A DNA stretch of 64,000 bases from JASEJA01 sp038872535. GTDB lineage: Archaea > Thermoproteota > Bathyarchaeia > Bathyarchaeales > Bathycorpusculaceae. The stretch is taken from the NCBI GenBank assembly GCA_038872535.1, contig JAVZJY010000002.1:1-64000 (forward strand), read 5' to 3'. A model generated the notes under the pieces. It saw nothing but the letters and a program-made list of their open reading frames with translations. It ran no database searches and was not told the DNA's origin. Below are positions 36,244 through 44,819 of the stretch, one piece after another. The position numbers and the translations under genes were made by a program. Every line of letters starts with the position of its first letter. Positions within the stretch are counted from its first letter, which is position 1.

Positions 36244-37140
36244 ATGATTGGAGAACTTGCGGCTTTAGGCGCAGCCCTAAGTTGGGCAATATCGGCTATG
36301 CTGTATAAAGAGGCATTGTTAAAAACTAAGCCTATTTCAGCAAACATAACGCGATTAACAAGCACATGCATAATTCTGCTCATCTTCTTAGTCTTAAGCG
36401 GCAGAACTGCCATCTTAACAAGCTTACCAATTTATGCTGTTTTACTCTCTTGCGCCAGCGGCATAATAGGGCTGGGCTTCGGCGACACATTATACATGAT
36501 TAGCCTAAAACTTATAGGCGTAGGACGCGCCGTCCCAATAACATGCATTTATCCCCTCTTCGGACTTTTATGGGCAACATTCCTCGGAGAACAAGTCACT
36601 TTACCAGTTGTTTTTGGAGCTCTCATAATAGTTCTGGGAGTGTGGCTTCTAAGCAGAGAGAAAAATGCAAATGGAATGGGGAAACAGAAGAAAATTTTGG
36701 TTAAGGGAGTTGTTTCTGCTCTGGCAGCAGCCATATTTTGGTCAGTTAGCATAGCCATGATTGACGTCGCTGTGACCCTTCCAGAAACAAGCGATTTAGA
36801 ACATGCTTTAGCCATAAACACCATCAGAACCACCGCCGTAGCGATTGCCCTGCTGACCTTTTCGCCCCTCATTGACAGAAACTTCGGTTTTTTGAAAATG
36901 GAGAGAAAAACGTGGGCTCTTCTAGTTTCAGGAGGAATCGTGGCGTTGGGTTTGGGATGGTTCCTCCTCGCATTTAGCTTCATACACACTCCAGAAGCAC
37001 GAGCCGTTCCAATATCTTCAACAACACCCCTCTTTTCCACATTAGCAGCAACCCTTCTCCTTCATGAGCATGTTACACTAAAAAACGCTGTAGGAACTAT
37101 AATGGTTGTCGCTGGAATTTTTCTAATATTTCTCTTTTGA
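36244..37140 (+). CDS. EamA/DMT-family transporter
   Basis: The 298-aa protein has ten membrane segments in two five-helix repeats, a typical EamA (drug/metabolite transporter) layout. The first repeat begins GELAALGAALSWAISAMLYKEAL. The second has GVVSALAAAIFWSVSIAMIDVA and later FSFIHTPEARAVPISSTTPLFSTLAATLLLHEH. Exporters of amino acids or other metabolites are common in the family, but the substrate is unknown. It is a single gene, divergent from the B3/B4 gene. Confidence 0.88.
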   Translation: MIGELAALGAALSWAISAMLYKEALLKTKPISANITRLTSTCIILLIFLVLSGRTAILTSLPIYAVLLSCASGIIGLGFGDTLYMISLKLIGVGRAVPITCIYPLFGLLWATFLGEQVTLPVVFGALIIVLGVWLLSREKNANGMGKQKKILVKGVVSALAAAIFWSVSIAMIDVAVTLPETSDLEHALAINTIRTTAVAIALLTFSPLIDRNFGFLKMERKTWALLVSGGIVALGLGWFLLAFSFIHTPEARAVPISSTTPLFSTLAATLLLHEHVTLKNAVGTIMVVAGIFLIFLF

Positions 37141-37217
37141 ATGAAAAGAAAAACGGTACAGTTTTATACTTCGCATTGTTTTAAAGGAAAACTTGGCGGA
37201 CTGGAAGGTCACATAGC

Positions 37218-37985
37218 ATGTCAGTATCCCCAAGCGTTCGCGAAGTTCTAGCAAGAAGAATTGCAGGCGAAATAATCCTATCCAACAAGCCTGGCGCCAC
37301 GATGCGGAAATGGCGGGAACTCTTCGCTGTTTCACAAACAAGTCTTTCAGATAAAATGGTGATAGCGCCTTCGGTTATCAGCGATTACGAAAGCGGACGA
37401 CGCGAAAGCCCAGGCACAAAATTTGTTAGAAGGTTCGTTTGGGCACTATTAAAAATTGATGAAGAACGTGGAAGCCGTTTCATCCGCGAATTTGCAAAGC
37501 TAACAAGTTCGCCCAGTGTAGCCATACTTGACCTAAGGGAGTTTCCAATACCAGTTCGCATAGAATATTTATGTAAAGCCATTAAAGGCGAAATAGTCGC
37601 ATGTGCAAGCACATTTGTTAAGGAAGTGTATGGTTACACCGTTGTTGATGAGAGAAGGGCTATTGAAACCCTTTCCGGTTTGGAGTATTCACAGCTTTTT
37701 GGCGCCACAACAGAACGCGCATTAATTTTTACAAATATAGGGAATGAAAATTCGCCTATGATGATTGTCCGCTTGAACAATTTGAAGCCTCGGGTTGTGG
37801 TTTTCCAAGGCGTAAAACCTGATGAACATTCAATAAGACTGGCGGAGTACGACCGTATTCCACTTATTTATTCTAGTTTGCCAACTGTTGAGCAGTTAAT
37901 AAAATCTTTGAGGAAGCTTTATCGCATTGCGCTTCGCAGAAAACTTGGCAAGCCAGTCCGCCCGCCCCCAAAAATAAGCGCATAA
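37218..37985 (+). CDS. XRE-type helix-turn-helix regulator with C-terminal domain, 255 aa
   Basis: The N-terminal 110 residues carry the helix-turn-helix pattern KWRELFAVSQTSLSDKMVIAPSVISDYESGRRESPGTKFVRRFVWALLKI, typical of XRE repressors. The C-terminal domain of about 140 residues (YGYTVVDERRAIETLSGLEY, LFGATTERALIFTNIGNENSPMMIVRLNNLKPRVVVFQG) occurs in an archaeal-specific family of HTH proteins, probably a ligand or oligomerisation domain. The protein ends with a basic KLYRIALRRKLGKPVRP. The target is unknown. The DUF72 gene lies 15 nt downstream. Confidence 0.75.
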   Translation: MSVSPSVREVLARRIAGEIILSNKPGATMRKWRELFAVSQTSLSDKMVIAPSVISDYESGRRESPGTKFVRRFVWALLKIDEERGSRFIREFAKLTSSPSVAILDLREFPIPVRIEYLCKAIKGEIVACASTFVKEVYGYTVVDERRAIETLSGLEYSQLFGATTERALIFTNIGNENSPMMIVRLNNLKPRVVVFQGVKPDEHSIRLAEYDRIPLIYSSLPTVEQLIKSLRKLYRIALRRKLGKPVRPPPKISA

Positions 37986-38000
37986 TAGGCGCGAACCATA

Positions 38001-38912
38001 ATGATTAAGGTTGGATGTTGCGGTTTCCCAACATCAATGAAGAAATACTTTGAGAATTTTAGCCTTGTAGAGTTAAACAGCACCTTTTATCAATATCCGC
38101 GAATGGAAACCGTAGAAGGCTGGCGGAAGAAGGCACCAGAAACATTCGAGTTCACAGTGAAGGCGCATCAAGATATAAGCCACAAAGAAAAAATGAAGAT
38201 TAGCGATGCAAGCCTTCATGCTTTCGAAAAAATGAAGCAAATATGCAAAGTTTTAGATTCCAAAATACTGCTTATCCAGACGCCCGGTTCTTTCAGACCA
38301 GACAAGCTTGAAGATGCTGAAAAATTTTTCAAAGAAGCCAACAGCGAAGGCTTGGTTTTGGTTTGGGAGACTCGAGGACCAGCATGGGAGACTCCAGAAA
38401 TATATCAGAGGCTTAGGAAAGTTTTGGAAGAAGCTAATGTTACGCATGTTACTGACCCTTTTAGGGTTATGCCCGCATATGTCGCTGAAATAGCATATTT
38501 TAGGCTTCATGGTTTAAGCGAACAAATGTATTATTACCAATACAGCGATGCGGAGTTACAAAGGCTTAAAGAATCCATCACGCCTTACGAAAAGCATGGA
38601 AAAGAGGTTTACGTGCTATTTAACAATCTTTCAATGTTTGAAGATGCAACACGTTTTAGAGAATATTTGATTGAGGGCAAATTCCCAAAAATCACCAGCG
38701 CCATCGGCTTACAATCATTAAAGGAGGTTTTGGGAAGGACACGCTATCCCATTTCAAAAAGTATGTTGATTAAGAAAGTTGGGTGGAGGCTTGTGGAGGT
38801 TGAAGAGGGAAAGCAAGAGAGGCTTAACACTTTTTTGGTTGACTTGCCTTCCAAAACTTTCAAGAACGTAGAAGAGCTTTTTAATGAAATAAAATCCATC
38901 AAGAAAACTTGA
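38001..38912 (+). CDS. DUF72 family protein
   Basis: The 303-aa protein matches DUF72, a TIM-barrel-like family, with the N-terminal strand VGCCGFPTSMKKYF, the segment VELNSTFYQYPR and TFEFTVKAHQDISHK, then ILLIQTPGSFRPD, and LVWETRGPAWETPEIYQRL. The family shows conserved residues along a putative substrate channel, and its biochemical role is unresolved. It follows the XRE gene by 15 nt and overlaps the convergent UDG gene by 14 nt. Confidence 0.85.
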   Translation: MIKVGCCGFPTSMKKYFENFSLVELNSTFYQYPRMETVEGWRKKAPETFEFTVKAHQDISHKEKMKISDASLHAFEKMKQICKVLDSKILLIQTPGSFRPDKLEDAEKFFKEANSEGLVLVWETRGPAWETPEIYQRLRKVLEEANVTHVTDPFRVMPAYVAEIAYFRLHGLSEQMYYYQYSDAELQRLKESITPYEKHGKEVYVLFNNLSMFEDATRFREYLIEGKFPKITSAIGLQSLKEVLGRTRYPISKSMLIKKVGWRLVEVEEGKQERLNTFLVDLPSKTFKNVEELFNEIKSIKKT

Positions 38913-39501
38913 TTAACCCTCTTTTTGCCAGCTCCCGCCTCAACCTTTGAAAATCCTCAGTTAACTCTTCCCTATATTTGATGCTGTAAAGAGCTGCAGC
39001 CGGATGAAATGTTGGAAAAACCGTCACAGGCACTCCCAAAACAGCTGTTTCATAGATTTTTCCATGCACTTGTGTAATGCTGCTGAAAGCCAAATTAGCC
39101 CTCGAAAAAATGTAAGCTGTGGAATAATTCCCAAGAGTGACAATAAATTTTGGCTGAATGACCCTAATCTGCCTATCCAGATATGGCGTACACGTTTGAA
39201 TTTCATCCGGCGCTGGCTCACGGTTTCCAGGCGGTCTACACTTTAAAACGTTGCCTATAAAAACCTCTCCTCTCAAAAAGCCTATGCTGGCTAGTAACGT
39301 GTCAAGAAATTTTCCAGCAGCACCAACAAACGGCTTGCCCTTAACGTCTTCCCAGTAACCAGGAGCCTCACCAACAAACATTACATGGCTTTCTGGATTG
39401 CCTTCGCCTGGAACAGCGTTTTTTCGGGTTTTGTGCAAGCCACATTTTTTGCAGTTTAAAATTTCCGCCGCTATCGCTTCTAACTGGTCTTGTTTTTGCA
39501 T
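38899..39501 (-). CDS. udg: Type-4 uracil-DNA glycosylase
   Basis: The 200-aa enzyme removes uracil from DNA. The type-4 motif A GEAPGYWEDVKG and motif B HPAAALYS are present. Four cysteines coordinate a [4Fe-4S] cluster: two in NCKKCGLHKTR, then one in CRPPGN and one in CTPYLDRQ. The start is the ATG at 39501. The upstream intergenic region has a shared promoter-like block at 39625-39654. It overlaps the DUF72 gene tail to tail. Confidence 0.96.
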   Translation of the reverse strand: MQKQDQLEAIAAEILNCKKCGLHKTRKNAVPGEGNPESHVMFVGEAPGYWEDVKGKPFVGAAGKFLDTLLASIGFLRGEVFIGNVLKCRPPGNREPAPDEIQTCTPYLDRQIRVIQPKFIVTLGNYSTAYIFSRANLAFSSITQVHGKIYETAVLGVPVTVFPTFHPAAALYSIKYREELTEDFQRLRRELAKRGLIKFS

Positions 39502-39624
39502 TTGCTTGCTGTTCTCCTTTTTGTATTTTATATCTTCATTCCATACCAGCTTATATCTGGCTAAGAACCCCTTCCAAATGATATGCTTCTAACCATAAAC
39601 TCCTTTTAATAAGGGTCATCCAGC

Positions 39625-39654
39625 TCTCCACATATATTTTGCGATAACTGCAAC
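39625..39654 (-). promoter_or_regulatory. Shared promoter block B upstream of udg
   Basis: The minus strand reads GTTGCAGTTATCGC then AAAATATATGTGGAGA, matching positions 56726-56755 on the plus strand at 28 of 30 positions. The centre CGCAAAATATATG has BRE-like and TATA-like parts. The implied start near 39607 would give udg an untranslated leader of about 105 nt. Confidence 0.6.
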
Positions 39655-39758
39655 CTCAGATGCCAACAATCGCCTAAAGGCTCAACATTAGAAGGTTAAC
39701 CAGACAATATCCCACTATGAAACAGCTGAATAAGTCAACCTCACATATCGTCAAAATT

Positions 39759-39801
39759 CTGAAAACCTAGAGGGGAGGGGGCTAGAAAATTCTAGGGGAG
39801 G
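39759..39801 (-). repeat. Two tandem copies of block A
   Basis: On the minus strand, CCTCCCCTAGAATTTTC (from 39801) is followed by CCTCCCCTCTAGGTTTTC (from about 39778), a loose tandem repeat of about 22 nt. The second copy matches 56552-56572 at 20 of 21 positions. The first copy contains a CTAGAA/TTCTAG inverted repeat. Confidence 0.6.
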
Positions 39802-39904
39802 CTATCCATTTTGCAGAAAATTGCATGAGCTTCGGAGAACCATTTTAAACTCACAAAATCCAGAAGGTGAGTAAGAATATACATGCATGTTCATTTTGGG
39901 ATTT

Positions 39905-40198
39905 TCAAAACATTTGTTTCAACGCTTCAGCGCCTTTCATTCCAACCCTAACACCAAAAGTTTCAGCCTTGCTCGTGACTGCTTTAACGTTTGCATTTAA
40001 AACGTCGTCAAAACTTTTAACGCCGCTAACCATGGCGGCTGCCACGCCGAGTTTTTCAGCAGCATCCACATTTAAGAAACCACACATGACAAAACCCTTA
40101 TCCGCTATGATAAGTAAAAGCGGCGGCGATTCTGGAAGCTCAATTCTAACACCTAAACATGTTTTCTCACCAACTTTTAAAGAGGCTACACTAATCAT
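39905..40198 (-). CDS. DUF1805 protein
   Basis: The 97-aa product (ATG at 40198) has SLKVGEKTCLGVRIELPESPPLLLIIADKGFVMCGFLNVDAAEKLG, the DUF1805 (YunC-like) pattern. The family is short and its function is not known. The 3' half, ALKQMF preceded by FGVRVGMKGAEA, is conserved. An open frame reaches further upstream to 40222, but the family N-terminus starts at the chosen ATG. Confidence 0.8.
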   Translation of the reverse strand: MISVASLKVGEKTCLGVRIELPESPPLLLIIADKGFVMCGFLNVDAAEKLGVAAAMVSGVKSFDDVLNANVKAVTSKAETFGVRVGMKGAEALKQMF

Positions 40199-40291
40199 TC
40201 CACAACACCACCATTTCACCAAGCAAATTTATCTTTACACACCCACATAAATAAGAATCGCTTCTTTAATAAAAGATGGCGGCGCTCTCGA

Positions 40292-41133
40292 ATGTTGACA
40301 AAACTGAAGAAGAAAGTTCAAGAATGGCTTGTTGCCGAAGCGGAAATAACCCACAAAATGGGTTTAACACCAAACAAGGTAAGCTTCATCGGCATAACAT
40401 TAGCCTTCTTCTCCGCTTTAACATATGCACTATGGCAAACAAACAATTTTTGCCTCCCAATTGCTACAATTCTTCTTTTGCTTTCAGGTTTTTGCGATGC
40501 TTTAGACGGCGTAATAGCGAGAACATATCAAGAAGCAACGCCTTTTGGCGGTTTCTTAGACTCTTTATTGGATAGGTATGCCGACGCCATAGTTTATGCT
40601 GGCATAATTTTAGGCGGACTATGCGATGCTTTATGGGGTTTAATAGCCCTAATCGGCTCATTATTAGTAAGTTATAGCCGTGCAAGAGCAGAAGCAGCTG
40701 GAATCCANNNNNNNNNNNNNNNNNNNNNNNNNNNNNNNNNNNNNNNNNNNNNNNNNNNNNNNNNNNNNNNNNNNNNNNNNNNNNNNNNNNNNNNNNNNNN
40801 NNGTACGCCGACGCCATAGTTTATGCTGGCATAATTTTAGGCGGACTATGCGATGCTTTATGGGGTTTAATAGCCCTAATCGGCTCATTATTAGTAAGTT
40901 ATAGCCGTGCAAGAGCAGAAGCAGCTGGAATCCAAATGGAGTCTATTGGGTTGGCTGAAAGGGCAGAACGCATAATAATACTAGCCATAATAAGCATCAT
41001 AGCATTTCTTTGGGAGGCAGAAACAAAAACAGTAATGAATGGAGGCATAACATTGCTTGCGATACTTTCAAACCTAACAGTTCTACAGAGATGTTTGCAT
41101 GTTTACAAAAAATTAAAACCTTCTGGGGCGTAA
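40292..41133 (+). CDS. CDP-alcohol phosphatidyltransferase (archaetidylinositol phosphate synthase-like), split by a false gap
   Basis: The membrane enzyme carries the CDP-alcohol phosphotransferase motif: DALDGVIARTYQEATPFGGFLDSLLDRYAD (DGxxAR-x8-GxxxDxxxD). It makes an archaeal phospholipid head group, probably archaetidylinositol phosphate. The sequence is interrupted by Ns (40708-40802). The 132 nt before the gap recur from 40803 with one T/C difference, so a 227-nt segment (40708-40934) is duplicated or empty. Collapsing it gives a continuous 204-aa protein ending YKKLKPSGA. The start MLTKLKKKVQEWL has no strong ribosome binding site, consistent with a short leader. Confidence 0.87.
40576..40934. 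other. Scaffold gap with duplicated 132-nt flanks (artefact)
   Basis: Positions 40576-40707 and 40803-40934 are the same sequence except for one base (T at 40579, C at 40806). They flank 95 Ns and the offset is again 227 nt. The single mismatch may be strain variation in the sample. Confidence 0.88.
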
Positions 41134-41406
41134 ACGGCTGCGCCTTTCATCCCGAGCCCTAACCTTCACGATACCACGATGCACAGCACAAGAAATACAA
41201 TAATACTTAGTGTCAACCCAAGAAGACAAATAGGTCCCCTTCTGACGAAGCTCTTTAGCCAACTGAGGATCAACAATCGAGCGCCTACTAGTAACTTTTT
41301 TGGCTTTATCCCTAGGAACCAGCTGTCCACACATGGCACACTGAACAACGCCGCTGCTACCTTTTCCACCCTTTGACCTGCCACGACTCTTTCTCTTATA
41401 GGGCAA
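41113..41406 (-). CDS. rps26e: Ribosomal protein S26e
   Basis: The 97-aa protein has the S26e N-terminus KRKSRGRSKGGKG, the four-cysteine zinc site CAMCGQLVP and YYCISCAVHRGIVKVR, and a basic tail. S26e is present in eukaryotes and in TACK-type archaea but not in euryarchaea, so it is a phylogenetic marker here. Its stop overlaps the phosphatidyltransferase gene on the other strand by 21 nt, an unusually tight arrangement. Confidence 0.95.
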   Translation of the reverse strand: MPYKRKSRGRSKGGKGSSGVVQCAMCGQLVPRDKAKKVTSRRSIVDPQLAKELRQKGTYLSSWVDTKYYCISCAVHRGIVKVRARDERRSRLRPRRF

Positions 41407-41446
41407 TGTTCCTACTCCTCTTACACATCAATAAATAAATGCCACC

Positions 41447-42349
41447 TTATATATCTGTCCTCAACTTTAAGATTGAGGCAATGTTAGCCTTTGCATCAAT
41501 CCTTGGAACAATTTTTCCTGTTGAAGATGTGAAGAGAGTGGTAACTCCAGGTCCATGACCAGAGATTACACAGTTTGTGTGGACAACTATGCCAACAGAT
41601 ATTGCGCCTTTCTTATATATTCGCCCAAAAGAGTGATCAGCGTCAAGGATAGCCACCAAATCGCCAAGTCTTAAACTGTCAAGTCCCCATTCTTTTATGG
41701 TTGTTTCATCGAAAAGTTGAATGTCATAATCCCCAGAATATGTTTGGTTTGCCCCTAAACCAGAACCCATTATAGCAGCGGGAATCGTATGCGTTACTGG
41801 AACCTCCAGTTTGTCGCCGTTCGGCTTCGGGTCTAAAGCTTCAAGAAAATGTGGATCCATATTCATAACCTTCACTTCTGGAAAGTCCAGCAGTTTTAAG
41901 CCGACGCCGAAAGCTTTAACAAGAACTTTGTCGCCTAACATGAGCTTTTCAAGGGTTTCAGGCTGAAAATCCGCAAGCACATGTTCTATTCCACCATGTT
42001 TCCCAGTTACAACTCCCTTTGCACCTTTGGCTTCGCCTCCAACCACCACTGCCTCGTTTCCAACGCATGAAAGCACATTAAAAGCTGTGTTTGCGCCCTG
42101 TCCATAACGCGGATCATTCTCTTTATTCTCTAGGCTTACGCCTGGTTCAACATGGTCTGCTTCCCATCCGCATGCTGGGTCGCCAACTCGCACGTTGTAT
42201 GTGATTCCGCCGACTCCTGGCAAAACCATTGGAGTTCCTTGAGCAGAAACTCTGTAAATTTCTCTAAAAACTGGACTGGCTACTTCGCCTACAACTGAAA
42301 TTTTCACCAATTTTTCAATATTTGTTTTTAACGTTCGATATCCCTCCAC
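41447..42349 (-). CDS. DUF4438 family protein
   Basis: The 300-aa protein has the DUF4438 pattern, including VLPGVGGITYNVRVGDPACGWEADHVEPG, GKHGGIEHVLADF, and the C-terminal GAISVGIVVHTNCVISGHGPGVTTLF. The family is widespread in anaerobic bacteria and archaea and its function is unknown to me. The GTG at 42349 gives the longest frame; a GTG before KISVVGEVA is another possible start. Confidence 0.8.
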   Translation of the reverse strand: MEGYRTLKTNIEKLVKISVVGEVASPVFREIYRVSAQGTPMVLPGVGGITYNVRVGDPACGWEADHVEPGVSLENKENDPRYGQGANTAFNVLSCVGNEAVVVGGEAKGAKGVVTGKHGGIEHVLADFQPETLEKLMLGDKVLVKAFGVGLKLLDFPEVKVMNMDPHFLEALDPKPNGDKLEVPVTHTIPAAIMGSGLGANQTYSGDYDIQLFDETTIKEWGLDSLRLGDLVAILDADHSFGRIYKKGAISVGIVVHTNCVISGHGPGVTTLFTSSTGKIVPRIDAKANIASILKLRTDI

Positions 42350-42484
42350 ATGTTAGACTGAACCTTTTATTAAAACATCCTAATTAGTTTTTCACGCTAC
42401 ACGGCAAGTTTTAAAAGCACGATGCTTATTTTGACTTGAGTGAAGCATAAATTAAAAGGCAAAATCCTCCCGTGGCGGATAAGA

Positions 42485-43072
42485 ATGGCTGATATTGGAT
42501 TGAGGTCTAAGATGCTGGTAAGAGATGTTATGAGTAGTCCAGTTGTAACCATAGAAGAAGATGCACCAGTGAATAAGGCTGCAGAATTGATGGATAAGCA
42601 TGGTTTAGGCTGCATAATAGTAACAAACAAGGAAGGGAAACCGTTAGGAATAATAACGGAAAGAGATTTGGTTGTGAGAGTCTTAGCTAAAAATGTTAAA
42701 CCAGACTCTCTCCAAACAAAAGAAGTTATGACCTCACCTCTGCTTACAATAGAACCCCACGAAACAATCAACGAAGCAGCGAGAAGAATGAGCAGATTAA
42801 ACATAAGAAGGTTAGGAGTCATATATAAGGGACAACTTATCGGGTTGATTTCAAGCAAAGACATTTTGGCAGTTATGCCTGAACTTGTGGAAACAATTCA
42901 AGAAAAAGCGCTCATAGAAGGCGAAAATAGAGCCCAAGAAAGCGAAGAAGAATCCACGCCTCTTGCTGGGTACTGTGACCATTGCGGAGGTTGGTCAGAC
43001 GACTTGAAAGAGGTTAATGGAGAATACATCTGCGAAGATTGTAGGGTGGAATTGGAAGAAGAGGAAGGGTGA
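42485..43072 (+). CDS. CBS-pair protein with C-terminal zinc ribbon
   Basis: The 195-aa product from ATG 42485 has two CBS motifs (VRDVMSSPVVTIEEDAPVNKAAELMDKHGLGCIIVTNKEGKPLGIITERDLV and TKEVMTSPLLTIEPHETINEAARRMSRLNIRRLGVIYKGQLIGLISSKDIL). It ends with a zinc-ribbon, CDHCGGWSDDLKEVNGEYICEDC. CBS pairs usually bind adenosyl nucleotides as energy sensors. It is the first of three consecutive CBS genes. Confidence 0.88.
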   Translation: MADIGLRSKMLVRDVMSSPVVTIEEDAPVNKAAELMDKHGLGCIIVTNKEGKPLGIITERDLVVRVLAKNVKPDSLQTKEVMTSPLLTIEPHETINEAARRMSRLNIRRLGVIYKGQLIGLISSKDILAVMPELVETIQEKALIEGENRAQESEEESTPLAGYCDHCGGWSDDLKEVNGEYICEDCRVELEEEEG

Positions 43073-43082
43073 GGGCGAATTT

Positions 43083-43868
43083 TTGCGTGTTAAAGAAATC
43101 ATGAATGAAAAGCACCCGTCCATATATGAAGATGAACTTGCCACAAAAGCCCGAGCAATAATACGAGATTTCTCCCTAAGAATTCTTCCAGTAATAGACA
43201 AAACAAAAAGGCTAATCGGCATAGTTTCCCGCGGCGACATCATGACAATTTCTTCCTCCGTCTCCCCAATAAGAGTTAAAGGCATAATGAGAAACCCAAA
43301 ACATACAGCAACAATAGAAGATGATGCCACGTCCACAGTTAAAGAAATGATTCGACTCGACGAATGGAACATACCCGTCATAAACTCCACTCAAGACAGA
43401 AATTTCAAGGGAGTTTTCGGCTTAGAAAACTTCATCGAAGCCATAATTAAGACAAGCCCAGAAAAACTTGCAAGCACCGTTGAGGAAGTAATGTCAAAAA
43501 ACGTTGTGGCGTGTTCTCCAGAAGATGACGTGGATAACATTTGGCGCTTAATGCAAACCAAATCCCTCGGAGGCGTGCCAGTTGTGAAAGATAATAGGTT
43601 AGTGGGAATTGTTACACAGAAAGACCTTATCCAAAGTGGAGCCTTATTGCCCACATTCGAGTCTAAAAAAGGACGCTTTCGAGGCTCATCCAAAATCTCT
43701 TCAATCATGAACACGCAAGTTATAGCCGTAGAACCCTCAATAAGGGCAATCAGAGTTGCCAAAATCATGGTTTCAAAGGATATAGGCAGAGTCCCAGTGG
43801 TAGATAAGGATAGTAGGTTAATTGGTATAGTTGACAGGGAGGATATTGCCAAAATAATTGTCAAATGA
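43083..43868 (+). CDS. Four-CBS-domain protein
   Basis: The TTG at 43083 gives LRVKEIMNEKHPSIYEDE and lies 10 nt after the previous stop. Four CBS units follow: VKEIMNEKHPSIY, VKGIMRNPKHTATIEDDATS, VEEVMSKNVVACSPEDDV and ISSIMNTQVIAVEPSIRAI, each with its DRED/TQKD-type second half. An upstream in-frame ATG (43017) overlaps the previous gene by 56 nt and lacks the CBS pattern. The 3' end overlaps the next CBS gene as ATGA. Confidence 0.87.
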   Translation: MRVKEIMNEKHPSIYEDELATKARAIIRDFSLRILPVIDKTKRLIGIVSRGDIMTISSSVSPIRVKGIMRNPKHTATIEDDATSTVKEMIRLDEWNIPVINSTQDRNFKGVFGLENFIEAIIKTSPEKLASTVEEVMSKNVVACSPEDDVDNIWRLMQTKSLGGVPVVKDNRLVGIVTQKDLIQSGALLPTFESKKGRFRGSSKISSIMNTQVIAVEPSIRAIRVAKIMVSKDIGRVPVVDKDSRLIGIVDREDIAKIIVK

Positions 43869-44791
43869 GAGAGGATGATGCTTTGAGTAGAGAAACCTTT
43901 AGAAGAACATTAAAAGAGAAGGGTCAACTCTCTTTAAGGGTTCATCCATCAAAAAAACGTGAAAGCGAAATAATGCACATTGCAAAAAGCCCAGTTGTAA
44001 CCATGGCGCCTACCACACCAATTTATGATGCAATCCGAATAATGGCAAAAGAAGGATTCCGCAGAATACCCATAGCCAACCCTGGAACCAAAGCCCTAGA
44101 AGGAATCATAACAGCCACAGACATAATAGATTATCTTGGCGGCGGGAAAAAATTTGAGATAATCCAACAGAAACATAGCGGAAACTTTTTCAAAGCCATA
44201 AACGAGCCGGTAAGACTCATAATGACAAAAAATGTTGTTTCAGTTAAAACTTCTTCAAAAATAAGTGAAGCAGTAAAAATTATGAAGGAGAAAAACCTTG
44301 GCGGTTTACCAGTAGTTGACGAAGAAAACCGCGTCAGAGCAATAATCACAGAAAGAGACATAGCAAACATGTTTGCAGACAGAATAAGCGGCGTAAAAGT
44401 TTCCGAGCTAATGTCAGAAAAAGTCGTCACCGCTTTGCCTAAAACAACAATTTTTGAAACTGAAAAAACAATGGCAACCCAAGGGTTCAGAAGACTGCCA
44501 ATAATTTCCGACGGCAAAGTTATAGGCATAATTACAGCAATGGACATCATAAGGTTTTTCGGCTCAGGAAAAGTCTTCACATATCTGCAGTCGGGAAACA
44601 TAATACAAGTCTTGAACACACTTGCCATAGAAATAGCAACAAAAGAAGTTGCAACAATAGAACCAAACGCAGACATAGGCAAGGCAGCAAAAATTATGCG
44701 GGAAAAGAATATTGGCGCCCTACCAGTTGCTGAAAACGAAAAACTTGTGGGAATCCTAACGGAAAGGGATTTCTTCAAAATAATAGAGTAA
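43865..44791 (+). CDS. Four-CBS-domain protein, third of the set
   Basis: This 308-aa protein begins ATGAGAGAGGATGATGC, overlapping the previous stop. It contains four CBS units (IMHIAKSPVVTMAPTTPIYDAI, LIMTKNVVSVKTSSKI, LMSEKVVTALPKTTIF, IATKEVATIEPNADI) and ends on a CBS second half LVGILTERDFFKII. No catalytic domain is attached. Together the three genes encode ten CBS units with no enzyme, suggesting adenosine-nucleotide sensing for a partner encoded elsewhere. Confidence 0.87.
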   Translation: MREDDALSRETFRRTLKEKGQLSLRVHPSKKRESEIMHIAKSPVVTMAPTTPIYDAIRIMAKEGFRRIPIANPGTKALEGIITATDIIDYLGGGKKFEIIQQKHSGNFFKAINEPVRLIMTKNVVSVKTSSKISEAVKIMKEKNLGGLPVVDEENRVRAIITERDIANMFADRISGVKVSELMSEKVVTALPKTTIFETEKTMATQGFRRLPIISDGKVIGIITAMDIIRFFGSGKVFTYLQSGNIIQVLNTLAIEIATKEVATIEPNADIGKAAKIMREKNIGALPVAENEKLVGILTERDFFKIIE

Positions 44792-44819
44792 ACTTTTAAC
44801 AACCCATTCTTATACCTTA

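Larger units (their letters stand above)
39502..39904. other. 403-nt intergenic region upstream of udg
   Basis: No gene is supported here. It contains a promoter-like block (39625-39654), a G/C-rich stretch with two tandem copies of a block shared with 56552-56572 (39759-39801), and an inverted repeat CTAGAA-AA-TTCTAG at 39782-39795. A short frame of 22 codons starts at 39620 on the minus strand and I see no support for it. Confidence 0.7.

Noticed and set aside
39560..39620. 22-codon open frame starting at 39620 (minus strand) after block B
   Set aside because: It is too short, has no homology that I recognise and no ribosome binding site. Its ATGAC start matches the ThaI-like gene only because the shared block ends there.
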